Source: Cephalotus follicularis (Eukaryota; Streptophyta; Magnoliopsida; Oxalidales; Cephalotaceae). From it: 64,000 bases of DNA. The stretch lies in contig BDDD01000323.1 of assembly GCA_001972305.1 (NCBI GenBank), positions 248,001-312,000 of the forward strand, in the 5' to 3' direction. The position numbers were made by a program, and so were the translations under genes. The notes beneath the pieces are model-generated. The model was not told where the DNA came from. It was given only the letters and a program-made list of their open reading frames with translations, and made no database searches. Below, piece after piece: positions 35,488 to 51,300 of the stretch. Every line of letters starts with the position of its first letter. Positions within the stretch are counted from its first letter, which is position 1.

Positions 35488-36280
35488 ATACTTTATTCGT
35501 ATATTGAAATGAGATTATTCTGGTGGATATATGTTTTAATTGTTAAAAGTATATGACAATTAATCAAGAAAATTGTTTTTGCAAATCTGATTTTGGGGGG
35601 GAAAAAAAGATTTTTGACAAAAAAGAAAGGGGAAAACGCAAAACAAACTCTCGGGTTGCGTTGAGCGGGCATCAACTGTTGCTCCCCCACACCGGCGAGT
35701 ACCGGTCACATTGCCGGTGAGACCGGCGTGACAACGTAAGCACCATTGCTCACGGTGGAGCACCGATGCAATCGAATCTCGCGGTTTTTAAAAATTAAAA
35801 AATCGAAAACTCAAATCGATGGACGATTGAAGAGTTAGGGGCAACAACTGTAGCTGCCCCTACGCCGTTCAAGCCACTAGTGCACACGGTGCACGCCTGT
35901 GTGACCGGCGTGGGGCTGCCAGCACAGGTGGCAGTGAGCACGAGTGTGGTGGCCAAATCTCTTTTCCCTTTTAGAAACCCTAGATTTGAGAAAATGATGT
36001 GTTGGGTCATGAATCAGGTCAAACGTTGATCAGGCAGGGTAATGGTCACAAGTCAGGGCAAGGCTAAAAGGGTCAAGGATTGACCTATTGAGATAAGGCC
36101 TCTTGTATCATTTTTTAGGCCCAAAACTTTTTTATTCTTTAAAAAAAAACAAATTGGATAATTGTTACGGGCTAAAATCCCGATACCATTTTTGGTTTTT
36201 TAATATGATCCATTAGATGGATCAAGTCTTAATGGTCCAAAGTATTTGGATTAAAAGGGTCTTAATGGCCCAAAGCTAAA
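35488..36280. other. Non-coding leader-like stretch
   Basis: Two similar GC-rich patches, about 35650-35770 and 35840-35950, each have CAACTGT(T/A)GC and CCGGCG(A/T)G words. The rest is AT-rich. No gene is supported. Confidence 0.4.
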
Positions 36281-36283
36281 ATC

Positions 36284-36685
36284 ATTTGGTTTTAAAAATA
36301 ACAAAAAAACTAAAAGTAGAAAATCAAAAGTATAAAAGGGATTAGACTTGATTGTTTCAATTATTAAGTTGAAACACTCAATTAACCAGAAAAAATTAGT
36401 ATATGTATTAAATTGACCGAACGCAAAAGTTCAAGCAATGATTGTGCCCTTAGATTTTTTTGTTTGAACCTTTTAAAAGTTTTTAATTTCAGTTATAATT
36501 AAAATATAGATAAATGACATTAAATACAAAAGCTAAAAGCTAAAAGCTAAATCTATTAAGTTAAAACACTCAATTGACCAAAAAAAAATGTTATAGGTAC
36601 TACACAAAAGTTCAAGCACTGATTGTGCCCTTGGAATTTTTTTGTTTAAACCTTTTAAAATATTTAAATTTTGTTATAATTATAA
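36284..36685 (+). repeat. Tandemly duplicated AT-rich repeat
   Basis: AAAAGTTCAAGCA(A/C)TGATTGTGCCCTT occurs at about 36427 and 36607 with similar following sequence. TAAAAGTAGAAAATCAAAAG at about 36308 recurs at about 40502, beyond the Mutator-like element, so that element inserted into this older repeat. Confidence 0.65.
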
Positions 36686-37101
36686 GGGTAAATTACAAAA
36701 ACCCCCGATGTTTGGACTTGTTAACACTTTACCTCATCTGTTTTTAAATATTACAAAAAAAACCCTCTAAAAGCTTACACCGTCATATTATTCTGTTAAA
36801 ATTTTTAACTTTTCCAAAATGTCCTCATATAAATACAAACACACAATACATAATTTATTTTCACAAAGTAAACCTTTTGTAACTTCTCTCTGATTTACAA
36901 ATCAAAGCTTCATTGTAGCCCCCTCAAATCCAAAACGTTAGTGTCCACCTATTAACTTCTTTCTATAATCTCCAAATCTAATTTTTGAATTCTTATTCTC
37001 ATTCTTTTCACTAATTATATAAGTACACAGTGATGATAATTGATAGCTTTAATTTTGTGGTGGAGATAGTTTGGATGTGGACGAGGCATTATTACAAACA
37101 C
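36591..37101 (+). repeat. 511-bp unit, tandemly duplicated at 37102
   Basis: 36591-37101 matches 37102 onward nearly base for base. The second copy is split by the solo LTR at 37346-38732 and resumes to about 39003. The unit includes about 95 bp outside the Mutator-like element plus its left terminus, so the duplication came after that insertion. Confidence 0.9.
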
Positions 37102-37345
37102 TTATAGGTACTACACAAAAGTTCAAGCACTGATTGTGCCCTTGGAATTTTTTTGTTTAAACCTTTTAAAATATTTAAATTTTGTTGTAATTATAAGGGT
37201 AAATTACAAAAACCTCCGAGGTTTGGACTTGTTAACACTTTACCTCATATGTTTTTAAATATTACAAAAAAACCCTCTAAAAGCTTACACCGTCATATTA
37301 TTCTGTTAACATTTTTAACTTTTCCAAAATGTCCTCATATAAATA

Positions 37346-38732
37346 TGTTTAGCATAAAATTGTGCTGTTTTTAATGTTTAATTTGTGATATTTTTATGCT
37401 TGGAATAGACTACTTTGGTTGTGTTTTAATGATTTTCAGGTAAAAGTGCTAAATGACCAAAGTGTAAGAATACTACCCAAAAGTGTGCAAATTTGGAGCC
37501 TAAAGTGTAAAGATTGAAGAAATGCCAAATTCTGCAAAAAACAGACCAAAAGCGTCGACGCCTTTCAATACACATCGATGTCTTTTCTGGGTTTACATCA
37601 AACAAGTCAACTCCTTTCATAAGCATCGATGACATTTCTGGGTTTGAGTAAAAGAAGTCGACGTCTTTCTTTGGAAGTCGACGTCTTTTCTGGAAAATGT
37701 AACAATCTTCAAAGAGCTATGAACAAGACATCGACGTCTTTCACACAAGGGATCGACGTCTTTATGCCAATTTGACCTGTAACTTTGGAAGCAAAAGAAG
37801 TCGACGTCTTTCACCTAAGAAGTCGACGCCTTTCACTCGCATCTCAGCAAGTCGCGATTTTTACAAGAAAGCGTCGATGCCTTTCAAAAGAAGTCGACGC
37901 CTTCCTCTGCAGCAGAAATAGAAAGATTGGATTTTTGCCATATTTTGTAACTAGGATTGCTTTTATTCCGTTTTTGATCAACTTTGTAGTATATAAGCAA
38001 TGTTATTTCGGCCAAAAACATAGAAGTAGAGTAGTCGAGAGGTTGTAAAAAACCCTAATTTTCTTTCATCAATTTAGTTTTCTTTCATAATGTTTAGTAG
38101 CTAAATCTTTCAAGGTTTTAGGAAAGAACAAGCCTAGATTGTTATTGTTTCAATTCCATCAATAAAAATCCTTGAATATTTGATTTGTTCTTCAATATTT
38201 CTGCCTTCGCACACACTTTGTCTTTCTGATTAAAATCCACAAACATCTTGTCGGTGAAGTTGAAAGTTGGTGAATAAACGGTGCTTAATTCAACGGAGTC
38301 TACTCATACGATTTGTCGCACATACGTCTTGTCATCACCGCCGCACTCCGTATAGACCTAGCTCTCGTTATTTATCAAGGTATGATCGTTAAACTTCATG
38401 GAATTGTTCAATACAATCTATGGTGAGTTTCTATACCCTAAAACCGTTTCTTTATTATATATTTTCTTCACTTTTATTCATTGCATGCTTTATTTCTTAG
38501 TATTTTGAATTTAACGCTTTTAATTATCGAAGTTTTAATTTCTTGTTTTGTTTATTTATTTTACTTTGCATAATTAGGAGTAATTTTTGATAGTTTATTT
38601 CAAAATTGGTATACTTCGCTTAGGTTGGATAAATTACAACTAGTTTACGTTTCCCTGCGTTCGACCCGTTACTGCATGATCCGTGCACTTGCGACTATAA
38701 ATATTAAAACATTCTTTTTAAATCAGTGAACA
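37346..38732 (+). mobile_element. Athila-type solo LTR, AAATA target duplication
   Basis: 1387 bp from TGTTTAGCATAAAA to GTGAACA with perfect AAATA at 37341-37345 and 38733-38737. The first roughly 110 bp match the start of the Athila-like element at 53325. The end has the CCTGCGTTCGACCC...GTGCACTTGCGAC words common in Athila LTRs. The centre (about 37550-37915) repeats (A/G)TCGACG(T/C)CTTT words. Confidence 0.9.
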
Positions 38733-39003
38733 AAATACAAACACACAATACATAATTTATTTTCACAAAGTAAACATTTTGTAACTTCTCTCTAATTTAC
38801 AAATCAAAGCTTCATTACAGCCCCCTCAAATCCAAAACGTTAGTGTCCACCTATTAACTTCTTTCTATAATCTCCAAATCTAATTTTTGAATTTTTATTC
38901 TCATTCTTTTCACTAATTATAGAAGTACACAGTGATGATAATTGATAGCTTTAATTTTGTGGTGGAGATAGTTTTGATGTGGATGAGGCATTATTACAAA
39001 CAC

Positions 39004-40057
39004 TTGTGGGCAAGTTTGAAAAGGAATGTGACCAATGATGAAGGCACTCGATATCAGCCATCTTCAACTCTGTCAAGCCCACACTACACAAAGTCTGACA
39101 ATCACCATACACCATATTTTTATGTTACTTTATGATGTTATATTTATCTATGTTTTAGTTTCGGTGAATAAGTCACATGGTACTATTAGTATCAAGGTGG
39201 CATTAGTTTAGGAAGTTGTTGTGTCCAGTTGGTTTATTAGATGTCATGAGTCTAGAATGGGTGAGTGGCTTCTTGGTTTATAGAGAATAGTGGGCCATGT
39301 AGAGAGTATCATGGGATATGGGAAGATATCAGGAGAAGTGATTATGTGGGACTCTTATATAAGTGACAGGAAGCAAATGTATCCACCATCCAATTATTAT
39401 CAATATAGTCATTGACTAAAGAGGTTGTTTCCTCGAAGTAAGCAATTGTGATTTCTTATAAACACTACTTATTTATGTCAAAATAAGTAAGAAAGGTAAA
39501 AGTAAGGCTAAAAGAGAGTTGAGGTGGTTATCTAAGGATTTTATTCTTGAATCTCCAGCAAATCCTACCCCTCTCACACGTTCACATAACGACGCACATA
39601 ACACATATCCACCGCAAGACCCCATCGTCGATTCCCCTCACCAATCACCATACACCTCAACTACTAATAGTCTCGTATCAAAGCATAATGCTTCTGTGAA
39701 TTGTGGTGTTAAGACCATTTACAGCTGCTCAATCAATTGGTGAAGCATACCACCATTGGTGTCCTGTATTCTCCCAACGTAAACGGAAGTATGCAAGAGG
39801 CATTATAGTACTGGATTAAGGTTAAAGCACATGTTTGGCTTGTATTCTGTGAAAACCTAATCGAGTTTTTATCAAAGCAAGAGAAGTGACAAACACAATC
39901 ACTTTTTAGAGCATGAAAAGTGATTGAGATGGCAAAGTTTAAGCAACTAGGAAAATGTGGATAAGGAATCTTGGAATTCAGGAATATGAATAAAGAGTAA
40001 CTGTCAGGAGCATAACAGGACACCAGCGAGAAAGAGAAAAGAAACAACTTGAAAGAA

Positions 40058-40060
<3 letters not shown>
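39004..40060. other. Right part of the Mutator-like element, unknown content
   Basis: No recognisable protein domain. Short open frames at 38932-39135 and 39519-39743 have no motifs I recognise and no splice logic, so none is called. Host gene fragments carried by the element are possible but not shown. Confidence 0.4.

Positions 40061-40100
<40 letters not shown>
40061..40100. repeat. (AG)n microsatellite
   Basis: About twenty AG units inside the right part of the Mutator-like element. Confidence 0.97.
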
Positions 40101-40104
<4 letters not shown>

Positions 40105-40589
40105 TTAACCATAGGTATTATCTCTCCCCTTCTCTTGATTGTTTAATTGAGAAATCTTTGTTTGACTATGGATTACGATGGCTACCGATTTGAGGGGCAA
40201 TGGGTTTGCTTCAGTGAATTGTGGTGTAGTGATGGTGCAATGGGTGTAATTTTTATTTTTATTTTTTTGTGTTTAGGTTGAAGATAAGAACATTTTTTGA
40301 TTTCTAATAAATTTTACTAATTCTATCTAAATGAAAAACTAACAGCGTTAAACGGATTCAAAGCTCTAAAGTGTTACTGGATCCAAATCTCAGGTTTTTT
40401 TTTTTGTAATTTACCCTAATTAAAATAGAGAGGAATGACATTAAATACAAAAGTTAAAATTACTTAGTTTTTTCTTCTAGTTTTAAAGATAACGAAAAAA
40501 CTAAAAGTAGAAAATCAAAAGCACATGAGGGATGCAGCCGAGCATGATGGTTGAAATTGCAATATATTTTGGCCAAGACCAATGTTTGA

Positions 40590-41290
40590 TTTCCTTATCT
40601 CCCATTGGTCTTGTGAGGTATTGTCCGTTTTCAAGATATGGCCCCCGTGTCCCACACGTGCCACTTTGTTTCGTACGGTTGCCCTCAGAAGGTGCCTCAT
40701 GAGTTTGAGAAAAATTTTCACATATATACCTAAGATCTCATCATGACAAGCTCCTTCGTTCAATCATTGGCGTCCTCGTCTAGGGGACCAAACTAGATAC
40801 CGTGACAAGCTCGTGGTAGCATAGAATGACCACACATCCACATGATAGCGAACTTGAGTCGGCTCTGATACCAATGTAATGACTCATCACAAATCCTATG
40901 AGGTATTGTTCATTCTTAGGTTTAAGATGTGACTTCCATGTTCCACATATGACACTTTATCTTGCACGATTTTTCCTTAAAAAGAATCTCATAAGTTTAA
41001 GAGAGGTTTTCATATATTCACTTAATATTTCTCTATTATGTAATTGATGTGGGATGCGAGTAATGACAAACTTCTTTCGTTTAATCTCGGGCATCATCGC
41101 CAAGGGAAAAAGCCAAATTAGATATCACGACAAGCTTGCGACAAGTCTAGAATGATCGCGCATCCACGTTATTACGGAAATTGGTCGACTTTGATACCAT
41201 CTATAATGACTCATCTAAAATCCTAAGAGACATTATTTGCGTTGAATTCAAAAAGTGTCTTTTGTGTCTCACATTATCTCACAAAATTTT
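40590..41290 (-). mobile_element. Tandem TRIM-like repeats
   Basis: On the minus strand, GATGAGTCATTACA (ending at 40875) is followed by TTGGTATCAGAGCC (40874-40861), an initiator tRNA-Met PBS. A diverged second pair lies at 41201 and 41200-41188. The LTR-like sequence at about 40600-40745 and 40875-41065 is shared, and part of a third copy begins at 41201. The pattern LTR, short interior, LTR, short interior, LTR suggests a small non-coding TRIM-type element in tandem form. Confidence 0.55.
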
Positions 41291-41299
41291 GTTTTCAAA

Positions 41300-41784
41300 A
41301 AATATTATATTTGATTTAATACTTATGCTTCTTTAAGGTCATGATAAATATAATTGTTCTATGAAGATTAAGCCGTGACTCTTTAGTTTTTCAAATGCAC
41401 TTATTTCGTCACATAAAATGATGAATATTTATCACAAAAGATCGATCCATAAGAGCCCTTAAGATGCCCCACAACAAAACCTTCTGCTTCCAAAATTAAA
41501 GCCCATTCTTTCACCGAACCGTAACCAAATCAAACCAAATCCCATTAAAACATGACTGATGACGAGCCTCGCCCACCACCAGGGTCCCACGCACGTGCCA
41601 ATTTACACTCTCCATTACTCCTTATTAACGGTGCCGTCACAATCCGTGACGGTCCATCCCATATCATCTCACGGTACTCCCCTTCCGTTATAACCCCTCC
41701 TCTCTCTCCTGATCTTCACTCAACGTTCTTCCTTCCTTCTCTAACGTCGCCGTTCCTCCCATCCCGCTTAACCCTAACGGCTTC
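41300..41784 (+). promoter_or_regulatory. Upstream region and 5' leader of the host gene
   Basis: The leader just before the start codon is pyrimidine-rich (CTCCTCTCTCTCCTG, TTCTTCCTTCCTTCTC, about 41695-41760), common in plant 5' UTRs. No convincing TATA box; GTTATAACC near 41690 is weak. The open frame at 41552 on this strand is out of frame with the gene and is not called. Confidence 0.5.
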
Positions 41785-44775
<2,991 letters not shown>

Positions 44776-45519
44776 TATCGCTCATAGAATTCTGCTGAGC
44801 ATGTCTTAGTGGATGCTTTAATGGATGCTTTAACCCCGCTGCTGGGCTAGAGCTACGCCATGCCAAGGCTTGGAGAGGGATATCATGATATGATGAGGCG
44901 TGCGAATGTTCTAACTAACCTAATGTTAATAAGTGATATTCAGTGTTAGTTTTTTCATTTGATCATCTGCACTTGCAGTATCTCCTGTAATTTTATATTT
45001 GTAAATTATATTAACTGACGAAAAGCTTTAGGGGTGGGGGGCGGAATAGTTGTACTAGATAGATTAACGGTCAAAGTGTACTAGTGGTGTTGTACCGATT
45101 CATGGCAGGATAAAGTTGACATACTGTAAACTGATCTTCGGTAATGTACGAGAAAATTCATATTTGTTAAACCTAATGAATCTTCAACTTGGATTAGGCA
45201 TTTAAACTTGTTTCCTATAATTTTAGTTTGGGATATTACGAAATTGAATGAGATGTAGGAAACTATGGTGTTGAGATGCGCTGTGAATGACTCCAGATTG
45301 CATGCTATAATATAATTGAAATGTTCTTCATGACATGAACTCTGTTGGTAGTGATTTTATTTTCTTTGGAGAGGATTTCTGCCAACCACAAAAAGTAATT
45401 TTCGACAGTAGCTTAAACAACGGTCCAGTTTGAGGCAATGAAGCATTCGGGTAACAAGGCCACTCTGTCTGTGTGTGCAGGTGAAGCAGCCTTGGGCTTT
45501 GGCTACCACTACACAGATT
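44776..45519. other. 3' UTR and downstream flank of the host gene
   Basis: AT-rich stretch without coding potential. Weak poly(A)-type words (for example AATGTTAATAAGTG near 44922) occur, but no clear AATAAA. Nothing else is recognised before the hAT element. Confidence 0.5.
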
Positions 45520-46240
45520 AGTGGTGGGGACTATTTCCTTTGATCCAGCCTGGACTGCCAGAAAAATGGCGGTCCAGCCTGGAACCTGGTCCCCTTACTG
45601 GTCTTGCCAGAGGACTGGTCCAGTCCAGTTACGGGCCCCAACCCATGGGCCCGTAACCAGTTAGGAGTCTGGGACTGATGCGAGCCTCCATTAATCACAA
45701 GCCCATTCAATTTTTTTTCAAAAGAATTTGTGCCGTTGGCAACGGCTACTAGCCATTGCTAATGGCACGTGGCTGTAACTGCTGCCCTGGAAGTAGTCAT
45801 TGCAATTTTTTTTAAAAAAAAAATCATTTTTTTTAATTCTTTACTTCATTTAACAAAATAAATAACACTTCAATTTTTCATTTTTAATCACAATTCTTAT
45901 TTTTTTCGATCCTTTCAACTCTCTACTAGTCAATCTTTCTCAATTTTGCTGCTTAAATGCTTAGTTATAACATATTGCAAAAATATGTCGAACCAAAACA
46001 ATGTTGATGATTAGTGTCATGGGTTAAATTGAACCAAAGACGATCTTCGCAACTTTCTTGTTTCGTTTGGAAGACAATTTGACTTGCCTTCCCAAATTCC
46101 ATCTAGTATACTGCATTTTCAAGCTTAAGACGACTTTGAAACCCAACCTTCGAATGAAGAACAATTTGACGTTTTCGGGTACGGTGATCATGATGAAATG
46201 ACCATGACGAGGAACCAAAAGCACAAACACATTCTGAGGC

Positions 46241-46760
46241 GACGAACCTGGTGTTCGAAGCACCTCGGCTCATTCCAATCCCGAAAAACTGGATCGGTAA
46301 GCATAGGTCTTTTATTGTGTGGGAATACATGGAGCTTCGCGCGATCGACAACATACAAAAAGTCTGCTGCAATGTATGTAACGTAAAACACTATGCTTAT
46401 CAGAAGGGTCATGGCACCGATACCTTACCTTGTATGCAAAAACATGGTATTAATCCCGACTAACACACTAAGTCCGTTGGTACCAGTGTCGGTGCTAGTA
46501 GCAATAACTCTAAAATTTCAAATGAAGTTCATAGGAATAAATTAGTTAACTTTGTTCTATGTACAGAGAAATTGTTTAGTGTTGTGGATCACCCAATGTT
46601 CAGAGATTGCGTTACCACTGGTGTTAATCATCTAGCCCAAATGATATCCAGGAGGACTTGTGTTCGGGATTGTAAGGAAAAATTCAAAATTGAAAAACAG
46701 AGGTTAATCGAATCATACAAAGACATTACTAGTTTTGCACTCACCTCGGATATTTAGACC
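46241..46760 (+). pseudogene. hAT transposase, N-terminal part with BED zinc finger
   Basis: A BED-type finger shows the pattern Ser-Phe-x-Val-Trp-Glu-Tyr, then CCNVCNVKHYAY, GTDTL and a closing His (about 46290-46450). Downstream, FSVVDHPMFRD (about 46575) and SRRTCVRDC lead into SFALTSDI (about 46740), the usual hAT words before the first catalytic Asp region. At least two stops or frame breaks occur between these parts, so the gene is not functional. Confidence 0.8.
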
Positions 46761-47785
46761 AGTAGTGTAATAACCGCAAATTTTAATTAATGTATATTGT
46801 ACAATTGATGAAAAAAATATACATTGATTTGGAATTGATGCTTAATTGTCTGGGAATTGAGCTAATTGTTACCATTGGATTGTATTGAGGGTTTAATTGC
46901 ATGGCGGACTAAATTGAATTGAATTAAAAGTTGGGGGAATAAAGTTAAGAAATCAGAATTTTGAGCTTGACAGTCGATTGGTTGACCATAAAGGAACAGT
47001 TGACTCCAAAATAAAATAGTCGGCTGGAAGAGCTCAGGCAGGAGTCCGATACATGTTGCATGAAACAGGACAGGCGTGTCTTCAGCTTGGACAGGTGTTC
47101 AGTGAGTGTTAAAGGATGAGAAACGTGGCAATGAAGAGTGATAACTGATTGCTACGAATGCCAGCTCGTGTTGCATGGAGACTTGACCTTCTGAGCTCCT
47201 GCTACCAGGAAACAAAAGAGAACAGTAAAGAAGAAAGAGGAAAATAGAGGAGAGAGAAGGAAAATGCCAGGAGATTGAGTTAGAGAGTTCAGACGGATTC
47301 CTTAAATGAATTCGTATATATCAGCTATTGCATGAGTGAATTGAGAGTGTTAGAACGTGTGAAAGAGAGGAATCCAATTGTTATATTGGTGCATGCTTTA
47401 TTGGAGTTCAAAGTGGAGTTAGGAAGCTTGAAATCCAATTGGTAAGCTTATGTTGATGATTCCAATCACTGTTAGGTTAATTGATTAGTATATACATACT
47501 GATTTCCTTAAGTATATCTACTGTTAACATGCACACATAGATTTAATTGCTGGATTATGGAAGTTGATTGAAATTGGAAGTGTATTGGAGTTAAAGAGAA
47601 GAATCACTCAATCGATTCTGGGATAGCGATTTAAGGTAGGAACTTTGACATGATTCTGAAATATATAGCATGCATATCGTGTTGAGATGGTCTGTATTTG
47701 ATTGCATGTTGAATTGGAGTGAATTGAAATGTTATAAAGCATGCTATGTTTACTGTTTTCTTCTGTGAAATGATGTTTTGGGTAA

Positions 47786-47945
47786 AACAGTCGACTGTTG
47801 AAGATAACAGTCGACTACTCAATGGAAACAGCGGACTGTTAAACATAAATAACCGACTATTCAAGGTAAACAGTCGACTAATCAATAGGAATAGTCGACT
47901 GTGCAAGGAAAAACCCGACTGATAATGGAAACAGTCGACTCTTAA
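47786..47945 (+). repeat. CAGTCGACTG-type short tandem repeats
   Basis: About eight units at roughly 17-25 bp spacing, each with an exact or one-off copy of ACAGTCGACT followed by an A-rich spacer. The GTCGAC core is palindromic. Confidence 0.85.
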
Positions 47946-48376
47946 GTGTACTGCTAGACGAAATTGCATAGAATTACATTGGATTCCGTGGAGGATGATT
48001 TCCATAATCATTCCTGGTTGTGTGTAATCAGTTTATGGGATTCCACAACTACTGCATCTACTGTTGATTGCATATATTGGAATTGATTGTATGATTGCCC
48101 TTGAAATTGATTGAAGTGTTATTATGCATTACATATCATACAAAATGATTACTGTCACAAAGTACTTCATAAATACTATTGTTTCAAGTGTTTTCCAGAA
48201 TTGTTCAAAGTGTTTTCCCAAAATGTGAAAAGTGTTAAAATGATTAGAAGTGTTCAAGTGATTAAAAAGGGACAAGTGTTAAAGTATTCAAGTATTTTTC
48301 TCTATAAGAGAACCCGTGATAAGTGTATTTATGCCCTTGAGAAAACTATTGCTTTAATGTTTTCCAAGTGAAATAA

Positions 48377-51300
48377 TGTAACGCCCCAAAACCCCAGGAG
48401 TCAACCCCCAAGGTTTGACGCACTACGAACAATATCATTCATTTACTAATATTCAGCGGAAATTAAAAACTTTTAACAATATAATAATGTATGCGGAATA
48501 AATCCAATTAAATATCATTTGCGTGGATAAACCCATTGTTATACAATACCGTTCATAAAAACTCTGCCACAAGTCGGCAGGTCAAGAAATACAATATTCA
48601 AAAATATAAATAAGTTGGTAGTCGATCTGCTGTGGAGGAGACTCTCCCGGGGCTTCAATCCTCGGCTAGCTGCGAAGCTCTACCTGTACCTGACCCATTA
48701 CATTAAAATGCAATGTGTCAGCGACCACTAGTCATGTAGGAACTACAACCCACTCATGTATGGAGATGCAAATGCAGCAAGCATATGTGATGCAAATAAG
48801 AGATGCAGTAATCAACAGTACAGTCCAATCAATAACAGTCGCAACAGCCGATCATAGTATGGTGCGATCAGTGTAACAGTCCATTCAGTCACTACAGTCA
48901 CTAACAGTCATTCGCAATCATTAACAGTCAGAATAAATCCTTCCTCGGCATCCCCTACTAAGGGAGGAGCGATAACGCACTCCAGACGTTAAGGCAGAGG
49001 AGTCAGAATGGGAATAATCATTACATTTTAGGCAGACCGGTTCCTCGGATTCCTCGGCTTTAGGAAGAGCAATATACACGCTCTAGGCATTATAGGCAGA
49101 GGAGAGGAACATAAACATTATACAGTATTAGTAACAGTCATTCAGTACACTATACAGTAATAATAACAGAATAGTCAGTGTGGCTCATCTCGGTCGATGA
49201 TCAGTTGGCTCATCTCAGTTGGTGATCCGACGACTCATCTCGATCGGTGATCCATTGGGCTATCTCGGTGATCCACCAGGCTCAACTTAATTGGTGATCC
49301 TTTAGCTCATCTCAAAGATAGCCTTACCGGCTCATCTCGGTCAGTGATCCCGTAGGCTCATCTGGGTCGGTGATCCGGTACAGTACAATACATTGACACT
49401 ACACTACATTAACATTACACTACATTAACCGTACATTCTGGGGTCTGCCTTTATTTATTTATTACACTATACCTATCATCTATATTTCACTACAGTTATC
49501 ACTACACTCATCACCTATCTGCACTTATCATTCATTCATTAATGTCATTCACTGCACTTATCATTTATATATTAACATCATCTGCACTTATCACATATTA
49601 TAATCCTCTTCCACTGTAGCATCACTTCGTTTTCTTATAAACTAAGGCATGCAGGGCAATGCATGTATTAGGCGCATGCATAAGGTGAGCTCGGGCACAC
49701 AGTTTGTAGGCTCTGGATGAAGCGCACCCGTGGAGAGCTCAGATGCACGGCCTGCTCGGAAGCATGGCAGAGGAGGCTCTCATGCATTGGGCGCTTGGTA
49801 GAGGAGAGTGTCATGTCAGCGCTAACGGCACCATGGAACCATTCTCACCTTGACATCCTTAGTGCCTCGGCACCTTAGGCGTTTCATGGAAATGGCAGTG
49901 GTTGGCCATGGGTAAGTCCTCGGCGTGGGTGGCTTTCTCGGCATGCTCCAGTGTTCAGCGCCATCACCGAGGATAGCTCTACACCTTACGTCCTCAGTAC
50001 ATTGGCATGCACACTACGCATGCAGTGGCCAGTGGAGAAGCTTGGCACCTGAAATATTGAGGACGCATGCATGGCTCCTCGGACATTCATGGTGGGGATC
50101 TTGGCGTCGCGTTGTTACATGACTGGTACCTCGGTACGCTTGCAACAGGGAGTTTGGCACCATGGCATGCTTGGTCCTCGACGTTGGCTCCTCTGGTGTA
50201 TGGGAATGAGGAGCTCAGCATGTTGGCACTTGGATACCATGCTTGGATGGATGCCACTGGAGAGCTCAATCATGGTATTACACGAACACCATATGCTGGT
50301 GCATCCTCGGATGTGTCCTCGGACGCATGACGTAGTTGAGCATCTTCTGGGCATGTTCAATTACTATGGCAGAGGAGAACTCGTGTATTGGGCATGCAGA
50401 GGACGTATACCAATAATGGAGAGTTCGGGACATTGGGCATGCAGAGGGCGCATGGGTATTAGGCACGCAGAGGAGAATTCGGTGCATGCTGGGCATGGTT
50501 GCCATGCTCATCGTTGCCAGTGGAGAGCTTGGCTTGTCGTTGCGATCTCGGGCGTAGCCAGAGGAGAGCTTGGCCTGAAGTTGCGAGCTCGGGCGTTGCC
50601 AGAGGAGAGTGGGGAGCTACGATTGGCACACCTCTTACGCATGCCACGTTGAAAGAGCTCAACGTCCAACTCTTCCTGCTCGGGCGCGCATGGCACCTCA
50701 GGCACATGGTATGGGAGAGCCCGGTCACCTACCACTCCATGCTTGGAACATGGCTTGCTCGGGCTTGGGCGCCATTGCCTGCTCGGAATGGAGAGCTCGT
50801 CACTTACTGTGCTCGTGAGGCATGACACTCATGGCAGAGGAGAGCTCTTGGCACCGTTACATGCTCGGACGTTGTATGCGTTAAGGGGAAGCTAGGCACA
50901 ACACGCTTCACATGGCAGGGGAGAGTTCACATGCATGTGCGCATGACATAGGAGGACTTGCATGTACGGCGCATGATTGGGGAGCTTGGCTATTGCATGC
51001 TTAGGACATGCAAATACAACTACCCAGACGCATGCACGGTGTACCTCGGGCAAATACTAGGGGAAGGCTAGGGTTGGCTCCTCGGCGCCTCTAACGTTCA
51101 CTGCTCGGCGCCATGGTGTGCCCCTCGGTACCTCGGGCGTATGGCAGAGGAAGGCTCTGTATATGGTGTGCGCCCAGGAGGACACCAACATATATACGTG
51201 TAACACCCACGGTGCGCATGGGACGCTAGGAGGCGCCATCTCGACACTTGGTTGCCGTCCCGGCATGCACATGACGCAGACCTGTGACTAGGGGAGCTCA

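Larger units (their letters stand above)
25750..36280 (+). mobile_element. Probable copia-type 5' LTR and leader, split by three solo LTRs
   Basis: Setting aside the solo LTRs at 26481-29006, 29577-32482 and 32689-35336, the remaining AT-rich pieces read as one LTR-like stretch of about 1.6 kb ending ...TATACA at 35474, followed by a PBS-like TTGTATTAGAGC. The next roughly 800 bp resemble a leader without recognisable gag. The class is inferred from composition and PBS only, and the left end is a guess. Confidence 0.4.
36686..40416. mobile_element. Mutator-like (MULE-type) non-autonomous DNA transposon
   Basis: Ends are inverted: GGGTAAATTACAAAAA on the left and TTTTTGTAATTTACCC on the right, with weaker likeness continuing inward (both sides carry a TTTGGA...AACACTTTA-like stretch). 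Flanking 9-mers TAATTATAA (36677-36685) and TAATTAAAA (40417-40425) match at 8 of 9, as expected for a Mutator target duplication. No transposase is seen. Inside are the 511-bp duplication, an Athila-type solo LTR and, at 39004-40060, sequence of unknown origin that might include captured gene pieces. Confidence 0.7.

Noticed and set aside
50071-50828. 193-codon and other frames in a GC-rich block
   Set aside because: Inside the nested solo LTR at 48377-52105; no domain, and both strands are open because of composition.
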